A program made the translations under genes and the position numbers. From an uncultured Clostridia bacterium (GTDB lineage Bacteria; Bacillota; Clostridia; Christensenellales; Borkfalkiaceae), in contig CAJFQM010000014.1 in NCBI GenBank assembly GCA_904419075.1, positions 1-49,106 on the forward strand: 49,106 bases of DNA, in the 5' to 3' direction. This document shows positions 7,067-14,994 of the stretch, one piece after another. Numbering within the stretch: position 1 is the first letter of the stretch; each line of letters opens with the position of its first letter. The notes beneath the pieces are model-generated. The model did not search any database, was not told where the DNA came from, and worked only from the letters and a program-made list of their open reading frames with translations.

Positions 7067-9445
7067 TTAAGCGCCGTAATCGTCGTTGATGTTTCTCGTC
7101 TGGTCGTACTTGGTAAACCATACTTTAAAAGAATGTAAGTTCCCTTCATTAATCTTGACAGATCCGTCCTTCCGGCAATTTGTCACGGTTCCTCCGTCGT
7201 TGAGTCCGATAATGGTTCCCACATGAGAATTCTGATACGAGCCATTATATTTTTCCACATTCAGTGTAATTGTTCCCACCGAATAACAGGAAATAATACT
7301 TCCTCTGTTCTTTCCGGCAATCCCGCCAAAATCGTCGTTCACCTCCTCTGCTTTAAGTCCTATGTAAACGACTTCGTCATAATTTTGGAAATAGCAAACG
7401 CCGCTGTCCGTCAAATCGAAAGAAACAGGCTCCAATTCGGAATTAAGGACATGATAATTCCCGTCTTCCCCGTCGTTCAGAGTGGCAATGTATTTTTTTG
7501 CTTCCATGCCCGAAAATTTGAAATAGGTAAAGTTGTCGTCGTCGAGTTTCACGGAAATTTCTTCTCCGATCGGCTTGGATTCGCACACCGACGCCAGTAA
7601 CTCGTATTCATTTTTTATCGTTCCCGAATTATGTATTACGATAAAATATTCTCCTTCCGGGAGAGGCACGCTCACTTGCGATTTTGCCGTATAGCCGCTG
7701 AACCCGGAATATTCTTCCAAACCGTCGGAAGACGCGACGAAAATATTTTCTATCAAAACATTCCCGTTTTTCGTATTCAGGGTATAGACGTCCGACTGCC
7801 CGATCTTGGTTTTGAAAATTCTCTTTTCCCCGCTTTCAATAGTTCCTTGGGTATTCCCTTCCGCAAAATTTATTGAGACAGAACTTTCCATTCCGTATTC
7901 ATCGGAACTGACAATCAAACAATATTTTTCTCCTCCCTTAAGAGAATATTTATCATTGTCTCCGCCAATAGTATTTTCTTCGGAATCCGTTAAATTGTAA
8001 TGAAGATATTGAGTGTCGGCAAGGTCAATTTCATATAAGCCAGAAAATTCCGGAGTAAATTCAAAATAATTTTTTCCTTTTGGCAATATATAAATATTCT
8101 TCGTTTTTTTCAAATTGATTTTTTCGAAGACGGGCGAATATAAAGAGAATTCATCGTAAAGGCACTCAATATCAGCAACTCCGTCCGTTTCGACGTCGAC
8201 GATAGAAAATCCAATTTCACGGATTAACCGTGTATAATTATGTTCTTTTCCATTTATCGCCGTATCGTTGATTTGGAATTGACCAACGGCGGAATGTCCC
8301 ATGCCAAACCAAATATTTTTCTCATCTGCCGTAGTTTTTATCGTTAGACATAAATTTTTTATCAGCCCGCCGTAATTTTTAATTTGTTCGTCTTTGTTCG
8401 CATTAAAAAGTGTAGCTGTAATATGTTTTTCTACACTGACGTCAATCAGTGGATTATATTTATAATCAAATAACTCAAAAACTGGACTTATAAAACCTGA
8501 AACGCTTTTCAATATTTTATTAAAACTAAAAACATTACCTATTACGGGGAAATTTTTTAGTGCTCCTCCAATAATATTAATCGCATTTTTTCCGACGGAA
8601 ACAACTGCATCTGTAGGAAATTCTTTATTTTCCCTGACAATTCCGTCATATTCATAATCCATATAGGTAAAGTATGACCCACTATCCGTTTGAGCACTAT
8701 AAATATTTCCGTTAATTGTATTGGGAGCCTGTTCATTATACAAAGACAAAGAATATGCAATATCTTTCAAATAATATCTTTTCCGTTCAAACAACGAGCT
8801 GGGAATAACAGTATATTCTTCGTCTCCATTTACTTCATATCGGATTTTTCCGAGATAATCGTTTTCGGAAAATCCATCTTTGGTGGGCATTAATAACCAG
8901 TCTTCCTGAGCGGTTACAGCGGAATATTCATTTTGGTATAGGGGGGATACTTTCACAGTTACGACATTTTCCTCCGAATTCCATTCATAACTTAAATCGA
9001 AAAGAATCAGATAAGACCTTTTATTCTGCGTTTTCTTCAAGTCTCCGTATAGAAACTCGGAATAATCGTCTATCGTGGTAATATAATATCCCCATTCTCT
9101 TCCCGCCTGAAAATGACTGCCCTCACGCAAAAAATACTCCTTGGGAATTAATGAAACAATAGGGTCATCCCCGCTGATTGAAAAATAATCATAAGTACCT
9201 GAATTTTTCAATTCTCTTGTACTTTCCGCCATTGAAGGATACTCCGAAAGAACATATGTCTTTCCGTTATACGTAAATTGATCAAAATCAAGATTAATTG
9301 ATTGCGTCGGGCTTTCCGCTTTCGCTTGTAGTTTTGTAGTATAAGAGTTAGATATGAAAATCCCGCATGCAATACATAACGTTACCGCTGAAAGCACGGC
9401 AAGTCCCATGTAAAATTTTTTACAAATCAATGATTTCTTTTTCAT
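7067..9445 (-). CDS. Large secreted or surface-anchored protein with C-terminal GLUG-type repeats
   Basis: A 792-residue protein with a basic N-terminus and one hydrophobic segment (about residues 14-34), then an Ala-rich turn consistent with a signal peptide or membrane anchor. The body is rich in Ser, Asn and Tyr. Residues around 545-625 (VYTLNTKNG... PEGEYFIVI) look like a pre-peptidase C-terminal type beta-sandwich. The last 80 residues hold two GLUG-like units, GGIAGKNRGSIISCYSVGTI and a second with VGTIIGLNDGG. I see no catalytic motif and no LPXTG sorting signal. It is the last gene of a three-gene operon with 9459-9779 and the lipoprotein 9812-10270. Composition is more AT-rich than the neighbouring housekeeping genes, which may indicate acquisition. 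A surface or adhesion role is an inference. Confidence 0.7.
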   Translation of the reverse strand: MKKKSLICKKFYMGLAVLSAVTLCIACGIFISNSYTTKLQAKAESPTQSINLDFDQFTYNGKTYVLSEYPSMAESTRELKNSGTYDYFSISGDDPIVSLIPKEYFLREGSHFQAGREWGYYITTIDDYSEFLYGDLKKTQNKRSYLILFDLSYEWNSEENVVTVKVSPLYQNEYSAVTAQEDWLLMPTKDGFSENDYLGKIRYEVNGDEEYTVIPSSLFERKRYYLKDIAYSLSLYNEQAPNTINGNIYSAQTDSGSYFTYMDYEYDGIVRENKEFPTDAVVSVGKNAINIIGGALKNFPVIGNVFSFNKILKSVSGFISPVFELFDYKYNPLIDVSVEKHITATLFNANKDEQIKNYGGLIKNLCLTIKTTADEKNIWFGMGHSAVGQFQINDTAINGKEHNYTRLIREIGFSIVDVETDGVADIECLYDEFSLYSPVFEKINLKKTKNIYILPKGKNYFEFTPEFSGLYEIDLADTQYLHYNLTDSEENTIGGDNDKYSLKGGEKYCLIVSSDEYGMESSVSINFAEGNTQGTIESGEKRIFKTKIGQSDVYTLNTKNGNVLIENIFVASSDGLEEYSGFSGYTAKSQVSVPLPEGEYFIVIHNSGTIKNEYELLASVCESKPIGEEISVKLDDDNFTYFKFSGMEAKKYIATLNDGEDGNYHVLNSELEPVSFDLTDSGVCYFQNYDEVVYIGLKAEEVNDDFGGIAGKNRGSIISCYSVGTITLNVEKYNGSYQNSHVGTIIGLNDGGTVTNCRKDGSVKINEGNLHSFKVWFTKYDQTRNINDDYGA

Positions 9446-9458
9446 CTTTTAATTTCCT

Positions 9459-9779
9459 TTATTGTTTTTTCTCAAAATTTAATCGTTTTTCACGTTCAAA
9501 AGATCGAATCTCTTCCTCGGCATTTTCGATTTCTCTGTATAATCGTTTCAACATAAATCCTAAAAAAGCAATGATTACTATTGATCCGACCAACATGACT
9601 ATTCCTATCCATTTGAGTTTCCCCGACGAACATATAATCGGAATGCTTACGATTGCAAGACAAATCAGCCCGATGATTCCGGGAATACACTCCCATTTGT
9701 AAACGCCCAAGGACTCGTACAGCTTTTTCAACTTTTCCTTCTTTTCGGAAATTTTTTCATTCAGTTCCGTTTCTTCCAT
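9459..9779 (-). CDS. Membrane protein with coiled-coil ends, unknown function
   Basis: A 106-residue protein. A charged heptad-like N-terminal helix (residues 1-25) is followed by two transmembrane segments (about 31-50 and 56-78) and a second charged helix rich in Glu, Arg and Lys. The ribosome binding site is AGGAG before the ATG at 9779. It lies 13 bp before the large surface-protein gene and 32 bp after the lipoprotein gene, so it is probably co-transcribed with both. The arrangement suggests a membrane scaffold for the secreted partners, but nothing in the sequence proves it. Confidence 0.65.
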   Translation of the reverse strand: MEETELNEKISEKKEKLKKLYESLGVYKWECIPGIIGLICLAIVSIPIICSSGKLKWIGIVMLVGSIVIIAFLGFMLKRLYREIENAEEEIRSFEREKRLNFEKKQ

Positions 9780-9811
9780 AAAAACTCCTCCTTTTATTTT
9801 TTTATTTTCTC

Positions 9812-10270
9812 TTAAATAACCGTTATGTACAGACGAATACTTCTAAAATTCCATAAGGGTGAACTTGAATTTGCATAACAGGAAAAAACATATTTTCCCC
9901 TCTCATTTACATAATTGGTTTCACTTTGATTTCCCTCCGGATCCGTATAAAGAAACGGGTAGACCTTAAAGGTATTCGGATAATCTATACGGCTGGGCGT
10001 CAGCCAGAGATCTCCCCATTCCGGATGATCTCTCAGCTGGTATGATTCTACATAAAAATCCACGTCCTCTCCCGTATATTCCATTTCGTATTCCATTTCT
10101 TCTATTTCCGGTGTAAATATCCATTCCTCTCCCAACGTGTTTTTTACCTTGATCGTCACGTCGTATTTCTGGTTTTCCGAAGATTCCTGTCCGTCCTTAC
10201 AACCGACCGCGGAAAACAGCGACACGATAACCAGAATTGCCGTCAGAAACATATAAATAAATTTTTTCAT
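9812..10270 (-). CDS. Putative lipoprotein
   Basis: A 152-residue protein with a lipoprotein signal peptide: KK, a hydrophobic core, and the lipobox SAVGC with Cys at about residue 21. The frame is open upstream to 10393, but GGGAGGC just before the ATG at 10270 sets the start. The mature part is acidic and beta-rich looking, with repeated Glu/Tyr pairs (EEMEYEMEYTGEDVDFY). It is the first gene of the operon running to 7067. A TATAAT at 10295-10300 is the likely -10, but the -35 is poor. No family recognised. Confidence 0.7.
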   Translation of the reverse strand: MKKFIYMFLTAILVIVSLFSAVGCKDGQESSENQKYDVTIKVKNTLGEEWIFTPEIEEMEYEMEYTGEDVDFYVESYQLRDHPEWGDLWLTPSRIDYPNTFKVYPFLYTDPEGNQSETNYVNERGKYVFSCYANSSSPLWNFRSIRLYITVI

Positions 10271-10411
10271 AAAAGCCTCCCGAATCCGTACAAAATTATA
10301 ACATGTATTTGTAAAAAAAATTACCATGTCTTGTAACAACAATGTAATATTTTTACATTTTTCCGTATTTATGAAAAAACGCAGAAATTGCATTTATCTT
10401 GTATAAAAAAG

Positions 10412-10441
10412 TTGACAATTTCCCGCACGAGGTGATATAAT
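10412..10441 (+). promoter_or_regulatory. Promoter of the queT transcription unit
   Basis: Perfect TTGACA (10412-10417), 18-bp spacer, perfect TATAAT (10436-10441). Transcription would begin just before the preQ1 riboswitch. Confidence 0.8.
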
Positions 10442-10449
10442 ACGGCATA

Positions 10450-10491
10450 CGGAAGGTTTTCGGAGAACACTTCCGAATAAAAAAACCGAGG
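10450..10491 (+). promoter_or_regulatory. preQ1-I riboswitch
   Basis: A compact H-type pseudoknot can be drawn. P1 is CGGAAG (10450-10455) with CTTCCG (10470-10475). P2 is CGG in the loop (10461-10463) with CCG (10486-10488) after an A-rich linker (10476-10485). The ACAC just before the 3-prime P1 strand and the A-rich third loop match the preQ1-I pattern. The P2 strand adjoins the GAGG ribosome binding site, so preQ1 binding should block translation of the transporter gene. Confidence 0.85.
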
Positions 10492-10502
10492 TAAAATTGA
10501 AT

Positions 10503-11060
10503 ATGAAAGGATTTTTTACGGCGAAACGCCTTTGCCGCGCGGGAATCATCGCGGCGCTGTACGTAGCCCTCACTTATTCGTTCGGGGCAATCGCCTACAA
10601 CGGATTTCTGCAAATCCGCCCCGCCGAAGCGCTCTGCATTCTGCCCCTCTTCTTTCCCGAAGCGGTGCCCGCACTGTATATCGGCTGTATGCTGAGCAAT
10701 ATCGCGTCTCCTTTTTGGGTGTACGACGTATTTTTAGGCTCTTTGGCGACATTGCTCGCGGCGACGGGCACTTGGGCGGTAGGAAAATTCATTCGTTCGC
10801 ACGCGCCGAAAATCGTGCTCGGAGGACTTTTTCCCGTTCTCCTGAACGCATTCGTCATTCCCGTCATCATCGTCTTTTTGTGCGGCGATCTGACTTACGG
10901 AACGAAAGCAGTCACTTATTGGACTTACGTCGCGTCTCTCGCGGCGACCGAAGCGGTTTGGGTCTATGCGTTGGGCGTACCCCTCTATTTCTTCGTATAC
11001 CGCATGCGCGCGAAAAACGTAGCGGCTTTTTCGGATACCCGCCAGCCGCAAAAACAATAA
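10503..11060 (+). CDS. queT: QueT-family queuosine-precursor transporter (ECF S component)
   Basis: A 185-residue membrane protein of the QueT family (formerly DUF988), the substrate-binding S subunit that imports a queuosine precursor with a shared ECF energising module. It has five or six transmembrane helices. The stretch LQIRPAEALCILPLFFPEAV (about residues 38-57) is characteristic, and the preQ1 riboswitch directly upstream supports the substrate. I chose ATG 10503. A TTG at 10497, only 5 nt after the ribosome binding site, is an alternative that would add two residues. It is monocistronic with a strong terminator. No ECF ATPase or T component lies in the window. Confidence 0.9.
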   Translation: MKGFFTAKRLCRAGIIAALYVALTYSFGAIAYNGFLQIRPAEALCILPLFFPEAVPALYIGCMLSNIASPFWVYDVFLGSLATLLAATGTWAVGKFIRSHAPKIVLGGLFPVLLNAFVIPVIIVFLCGDLTYGTKAVTYWTYVASLAATEAVWVYALGVPLYFFVYRMRAKNVAAFSDTRQPQKQ

Positions 11061-11081
11061 ACGATAAAAAGTAAAAAAAAT

Positions 11082-11114
11082 CTCCCCGGAAAGCGCTCCG
11101 AGCTTTCCGGGGAG
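11082..11114 (+). terminator. Intrinsic terminator of queT
   Basis: A 13-bp perfect GC-rich stem (11082-11094 with 11102-11114), 7-nt loop, then TTTTGTTTT. Confidence 0.9.
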
Positions 11115-11129
11115 TTTTGTTTTCTGTGA

Positions 11130-11160
11130 CGTCGGAACGGGAAAAAAGCCCGTTCCGACG
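11130..11160 (-). terminator. Hairpin downstream of floT, probable terminator
   Basis: A 12-bp perfect stem (11130-11141 with 11149-11160), 13 bp beyond the floT stop codon. It has no long T run on the minus strand, so its role as a terminator is less certain than the neighbouring queT one. Confidence 0.5.
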
Positions 11161-11172
11161 CAAATCAGAATT

Positions 11173-12630
11173 TTATTTATTTGTCTTTTTTGTCTGCTCT
11201 TTGTTTTCCGTCTTTCCGTCGGGATTTTCCCCTTCGGTTTCGCCCTCCTTTTGAGGAGCGACGATTTTAGGCAGGGAGAGTCCCGCCATATTGTAGACTT
11301 CTTCGAGCGGAGGCAGACTCTTCAACATGCCCGACAAAAAGTTTGCGGTGGAAGTTTTTCCGTCCTTGTTTTCGCCGTTGTCCCAGACGGTGACCTTGTC
11401 GATTTTGAGATTGGAAATGGCCTTTACCTGTTCCGAGACGATGCTTTCGAGCTTTTCGGTGATCATGAGTCTCACGGCCTCGTCCGCGGACCCCGCCGCT
11501 TTTACGATATTGGCGAGACCTTCGGCCTGACGGGAAAGTTTCTCCTGAATACCGCGCGCCTCGGCTTCCATTTTCGCATAGATGGCGTCGGCCTCACCCT
11601 TGGCCTTGCGGCGCATCTGTTCGGCCTGCGCTTCCGCGTCGATTTCCATTTTGCGCTTTTCGATTTCGGCCGCGACGATGATATCCGCCTGACGGGTAGC
11701 CTCTTCCTTGGCGGCACGGGAAATTTCCGCTTCCTTCTGCGCGAGGTAGGATTCTTCGAGGGCTTTCGCCTCCTGAACCTTTTCCGCGGTCACGGCGAGT
11801 TTCAAAGATTCCGCCTCCTTTTCGCGGAGGATAGCCTTGGACTGCGCGATTTCCGCTTTCGCCTTGTTTTCGCCCGCGATCGCGGCGGATTCGGCTTCCG
11901 CGACGGAGATACGCTCCTGCATTTTCGCGTTGGCCTGACCGATGGAACCTTTCTTGTCCTCTTCCGCGACGGAAATTCTCGCGTCGTTGATCGCCTTTGC
12001 GGCGGCCTCTTTGCCGAGCGCGATGATATATCCCGATTCGTCGGAAATATCGGTCACGTTGACGTTGATGAGTTTAAGACCTATTTTTTTGAGTTCGCCC
12101 TCCACGTTGCGGGAAATGGCGTCGAGGAATTTGTCGCGGTCGGTGTTGATCTCCTCGATTTCCATGGTCGCGATGACGAGACGGAGCTGACCGAAAATGA
12201 TGTCTTTCGCGAGGTCGGAAATATTTTGAAGGGTAAGCCCCAACAGACGTTCGGCGGCGTTCTGCATGATTGCGGGATCGGTGGAAATGCCGACCGTGAA
12301 AATACAGGGTACGTCGATACGGATGTTCTGTTTGGAAAGGGCGCTCTTCAGATCGACGCTGATGGAAAGCGGCGTGAGATCGAGGAAAGTATATTTTTGC
12401 AGGAAGGGAAGCACGAGACAGACGCCGCCGTGCATACACTTGGAGCTTCTGGACGTTCCGTCGGCTCCCTTACCCACCTTACCGTGTACGACCAGGACCT
12501 TGTCGGGCGGACAAGTCTTGATTCTGGTCATAATGACGAGAAGCAGCATCACGACGATAAGTACGGCAACGACGATGAGAATGATCCCGACGCTCCCGCC
12601 TCCCCCTGCGAGTAAATTTTGAGTAAACAT
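11173..12630 (-). CDS. floT: Flotillin (FloT/YuaG-type membrane microdomain protein)
   Basis: A 485-residue flotillin. A glycine-rich N-terminus leads into one membrane segment (about residues 14-34), then an SPFH/Band 7 domain (about 40-220) and a long Ala/Glu/Lys coiled-coil region (about 220-400) typical of flotillins. Flotillins organise membrane microdomains and affect membrane fluidity, signalling and protease assembly. A charged Lys/Glu tail ends the protein. It lies 89 bp after the NfeD/YuaF-type gene, the same pairing as yuaF-yuaG in B. subtilis, and is probably co-transcribed from the promoter at 13685-13712. Confidence 0.95.
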   Translation of the reverse strand: MFTQNLLAGGGGSVGIILIVVAVLIVVMLLLVIMTRIKTCPPDKVLVVHGKVGKGADGTSRSSKCMHGGVCLVLPFLQKYTFLDLTPLSISVDLKSALSKQNIRIDVPCIFTVGISTDPAIMQNAAERLLGLTLQNISDLAKDIIFGQLRLVIATMEIEEINTDRDKFLDAISRNVEGELKKIGLKLINVNVTDISDESGYIIALGKEAAAKAINDARISVAEEDKKGSIGQANAKMQERISVAEAESAAIAGENKAKAEIAQSKAILREKEAESLKLAVTAEKVQEAKALEESYLAQKEAEISRAAKEEATRQADIIVAAEIEKRKMEIDAEAQAEQMRRKAKGEADAIYAKMEAEARGIQEKLSRQAEGLANIVKAAGSADEAVRLMITEKLESIVSEQVKAISNLKIDKVTVWDNGENKDGKTSTANFLSGMLKSLPPLEEVYNMAGLSLPKIVAPQKEGETEGENPDGKTENKEQTKKTNK

Positions 12631-12719
12631 TTTTCTTTATTCTCCTTATTTTTTTTTCTTTGTTTTCGTTACGGTACGAGACCGTTTTTCCTAAAACTTT
12701 TTTCATTTTCCGCCGAAGT

Positions 12720-13361
12720 TTATTCCTCTTCGGATTTTTCCTCCGCGGGCTCAGATTTTACTTCCGCGGGAGTCTGTTTTTCGGCAAGTCTTTTGACGAC
12801 CATGTAATCGGCGCCGATTTCGGAAATGACGACTCTTTCGTCCACGGGAATGCGGTCGGTGTCGTCGGTGACGGCGTCGAGTTCCGTATAAGCGCCCTGC
12901 GCGGTGAGGACGATCTTTCCCCTGCCCGAGCGGGAAGGCGCGATGGATACGTACACGGTGGCTTCTTTTCCGATCAATTTTTCTTTATCGAGATTGCCGT
13001 TGCACTGTAACTTTGCAATGCCGCGAAGGGCGAGGGCGACGAGAACCATGGAAAAGAGTCCCGACACCAAAGAGACGATAATGGCAAGCGCGATATTTTC
13101 GGGATTGATCTGCAAAATGAGAAGTCCCACCCAGCCGCCGATGGCGAAAAATGCCGTGATTCCTTTGAGCGTGAACAGGGAGACGCCGAGTCCGCCGTCG
13201 GGGGTATCGAAATCCCCGTCGCCGCCGAAATCCCCGTCCGCGTCGGCGTCGCCGCCGAAGGAAACGAGCATCAGAATAATCTGTACGACGAGCAGCACCG
13301 TGCCGATAACGGCGATATAGAAAAATACTTTTTCGGGCGTCGTCAACGAATTATACCACAT
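12720..13361 (-). CDS. yuaF: NfeD/YuaF-type membrane protein, flotillin partner
   Basis: A 213-residue protein. Three or four transmembrane segments (about 13-33, 62-82 and 87-110) are interrupted by an acidic Gly/Asp run after the first helix. A C-terminal OB-like NfeD domain (about 125-190) contains the KLIGKEATVYVSIAPSRSGRGKI segment, and an acidic tail follows. Short NfeD proteins of this type are encoded with flotillins and work with them. It is the first gene of the operon and is preceded by a 317-nt leader with strong predicted RNA structure. Confidence 0.85.
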   Translation of the reverse strand: MWYNSLTTPEKVFFYIAVIGTVLLVVQIILMLVSFGGDADADGDFGGDGDFDTPDGGLGVSLFTLKGITAFFAIGGWVGLLILQINPENIALAIIVSLVSGLFSMVLVALALRGIAKLQCNGNLDKEKLIGKEATVYVSIAPSRSGRGKIVLTAQGAYTELDAVTDDTDRIPVDERVVISEIGADYMVVKRLAEKQTPAEVKSEPAEEKSEEE

Positions 13362-13678
13362 TATTGAAAATCCTCCTTTTTAGGATATTCTTATCTTGAT
13401 TGTTACATACCGACAAAGAGAAAGAAAAGAGTCACTTTCCCGAAACGGGGGGATTTACCTCCCGCCGAACAGGGGGGCCTTCCTTTTATCGAAAAAGACC
13501 CATACATCGTATGTTTCCACACGGTGCATGAGTCTCATTTTTTAAAAGCCATCCGAACGGATTTGCCCTTCCGTCAATAGTCGGATTTCGTTACGTATGG
13601 TTCCGTAATGAACCGTGCGCAAATTACTCCCTCAACTTGCAGTATCGTCAGTCTGACAAGTTTTCTTTGTTCAGTTTG
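13362..13678 (-). promoter_or_regulatory. Long structured leader RNA of the yuaF-floT operon
   Basis: No gene lies in this stretch. Read on the minus strand from the start site near 13678, it has three complementary pairs. The first is 13653-13662 with 13634-13642 (9 bp, one bulge). The second is a long-range helix 13619-13624 with 13561-13566, enclosing smaller hairpins. The third is a 7-bp helix 13528-13534 with 13497-13503, with one wobble. A GCACGG loop segment can also pair with CCGTGT near 13520. It matches no riboswitch class I know. GGAGG precedes the yuaF start. Confidence 0.5.
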
Positions 13679-13684
13679 GATAAT

Positions 13685-13712
13685 ATTATATCACATTTTC
13701 CGAAAAAGTCAA
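13685..13712 (-). promoter_or_regulatory. Promoter of the yuaF-floT operon
   Basis: Minus-strand TTGACT (13707-13712), 16-bp spacer, TATAAT (13685-13690). This is a sigma-A type sequence, unlike the sigma-W control of the B. subtilis operon. Confidence 0.65.
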
Positions 13713-13799
13713 GCGTTTTTCGGAAATTTTCCTTAAAAGCCGAATCGTCCGCTCCGAAAAGCAAGTTTGCAAAGCCCCGCATCGGCATAAAAACGAGCC

Positions 13800-14924
13800 T
13801 TATTCTTCGTCGTTGTTGTCTTTGTCCTTACTGTTGCCGAGGTAGGTTCCGAAGAAGTCCGACGAAGGTTTTTTGTAGGAGGAACGGGATTTATCGTAAG
13901 GCTTTTTCTCGCCCGAAAAATCCGTCCCGCCCTCGTCGCGGCGCTGATTGTACGGCTTCCTGTATCCCTCGTTGTTATACGGTTTCCTGTATTCTCCGTC
14001 CTGATTATAAGGTCTTCTGCCGCCGCGGTTATAGGGCTTTCTGTACCCGTCTCCGTCCCGGTCTTCCCGATTATAATACGGCTTTCTGTATCCGTTGTTG
14101 TATCCGTTGTATCCCCGACGGTAACCGCGGTTGCCGAATCCCCCGCGGGAACGCTCCTCCCGCGCGGAATAGGCGGGTGCGTCCGGATCCCGAAGATTGG
14201 AAGGGACGATGACGATGTAGCGATACGGCTCTTTGCCCTCGCTCTGCGTGGTCACGTCCTGTCTGTCCGAAAGCGCCGCGTGAATGATTCTGCGCTCGTA
14301 CGGGTTCATGGGTTCCAGCTTGATCTTCTTCCCGAACCGAACGGCCTTTCCCGCCAGCTTATAGGCGAGATTTTGCAGCGTGGCTTCCCTGTTTTCCCGA
14401 TAGTTCTCGCAGTCTACCACCACTCTCTTGTATTCCTCGCGCCCCGTGTTCGCCACCGCGCCCGCCACCGTCTGAATCGCGTCCAGCATCGCGCCGCGCT
14501 TTCCGATGATCGCCGTCGTGTTCGCCGCCGTCACTTCGATTTCGATTTTCTCTCCTTCCTTTTTCAGCTCCGTGCAGGCGGTGATCTTCAACAATTCGAA
14601 CAACCCTTCCAAAAATTCCACCGCCCGTTCTCCGTCCGTCCGTCCGAGAGAATCCCGATGGACGTTAAAGGTCTCCTGATTCGTTTCCGCGCCGTTTTCA
14701 TCGGGGGTCTTACTCCCCGTCTGCCCCCCGTCCGTTTCTTCTTCTGAGGCCGATTTCAGGGCCTTTGGAGCAATTTCTACGCGAGCTTTGACATAGCCGA
14801 ATAATTTTTTCTTTCCTTCCTCCAAAATGCGGATATCTGCTTCCTCCCTTGAAAGCCCCAACTCATTCAGACCGGTCTCTATCGCTTCTTCCGCGGTTTT
14901 TCCGGTAAATTCCTTATATTCCAT
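13800..14924 (-). CDS. jag: Jag/KhpB RNA-binding protein with a repetitive Tyr/Arg/Asn-rich tail
   Basis: A 374-residue protein from ATG 14924; an upstream in-frame start at 14948 would run through the AGGAGG ribosome binding site. The order is an N-terminal Jag domain (1-52), an acidic linker, a KH domain with GKRG (141-144), and an R3H domain with NPYERRIIHAAL (207-218). Jag/KhpB with KhpA binds RNA and influences cell elongation and division. The unusual part is the last 120 residues: a low-complexity tail with repeated YRKPYN-type units and RG/GG dipeptides, not present in typical Jag proteins of about 200-250 residues. It is encoded downstream of yidC as usual. Confidence 0.92.
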   Translation of the reverse strand: MEYKEFTGKTAEEAIETGLNELGLSREEADIRILEEGKKKLFGYVKARVEIAPKALKSASEEETDGGQTGSKTPDENGAETNQETFNVHRDSLGRTDGERAVEFLEGLFELLKITACTELKKEGEKIEIEVTAANTTAIIGKRGAMLDAIQTVAGAVANTGREEYKRVVVDCENYRENREATLQNLAYKLAGKAVRFGKKIKLEPMNPYERRIIHAALSDRQDVTTQSEGKEPYRYIVIVPSNLRDPDAPAYSAREERSRGGFGNRGYRRGYNGYNNGYRKPYYNREDRDGDGYRKPYNRGGRRPYNQDGEYRKPYNNEGYRKPYNQRRDEGGTDFSGEKKPYDKSRSSYKKPSSDFFGTYLGNSKDKDNNDEE

Positions 14925-14994
14925 GATGTCTGTATGACCTCCTGTCATAAAATGCTCTGTTTATCCGATTTATTCCTTCGATGTTTATGTTTCT

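Noticed and set aside
13362..13678. yybP-ykoY or ydaO riboswitch in the yuaF leader
   Set aside because: A GGGAGTAA stretch hints at yybP, but the conserved 3-prime half is missing and the ydaO core is not seen.
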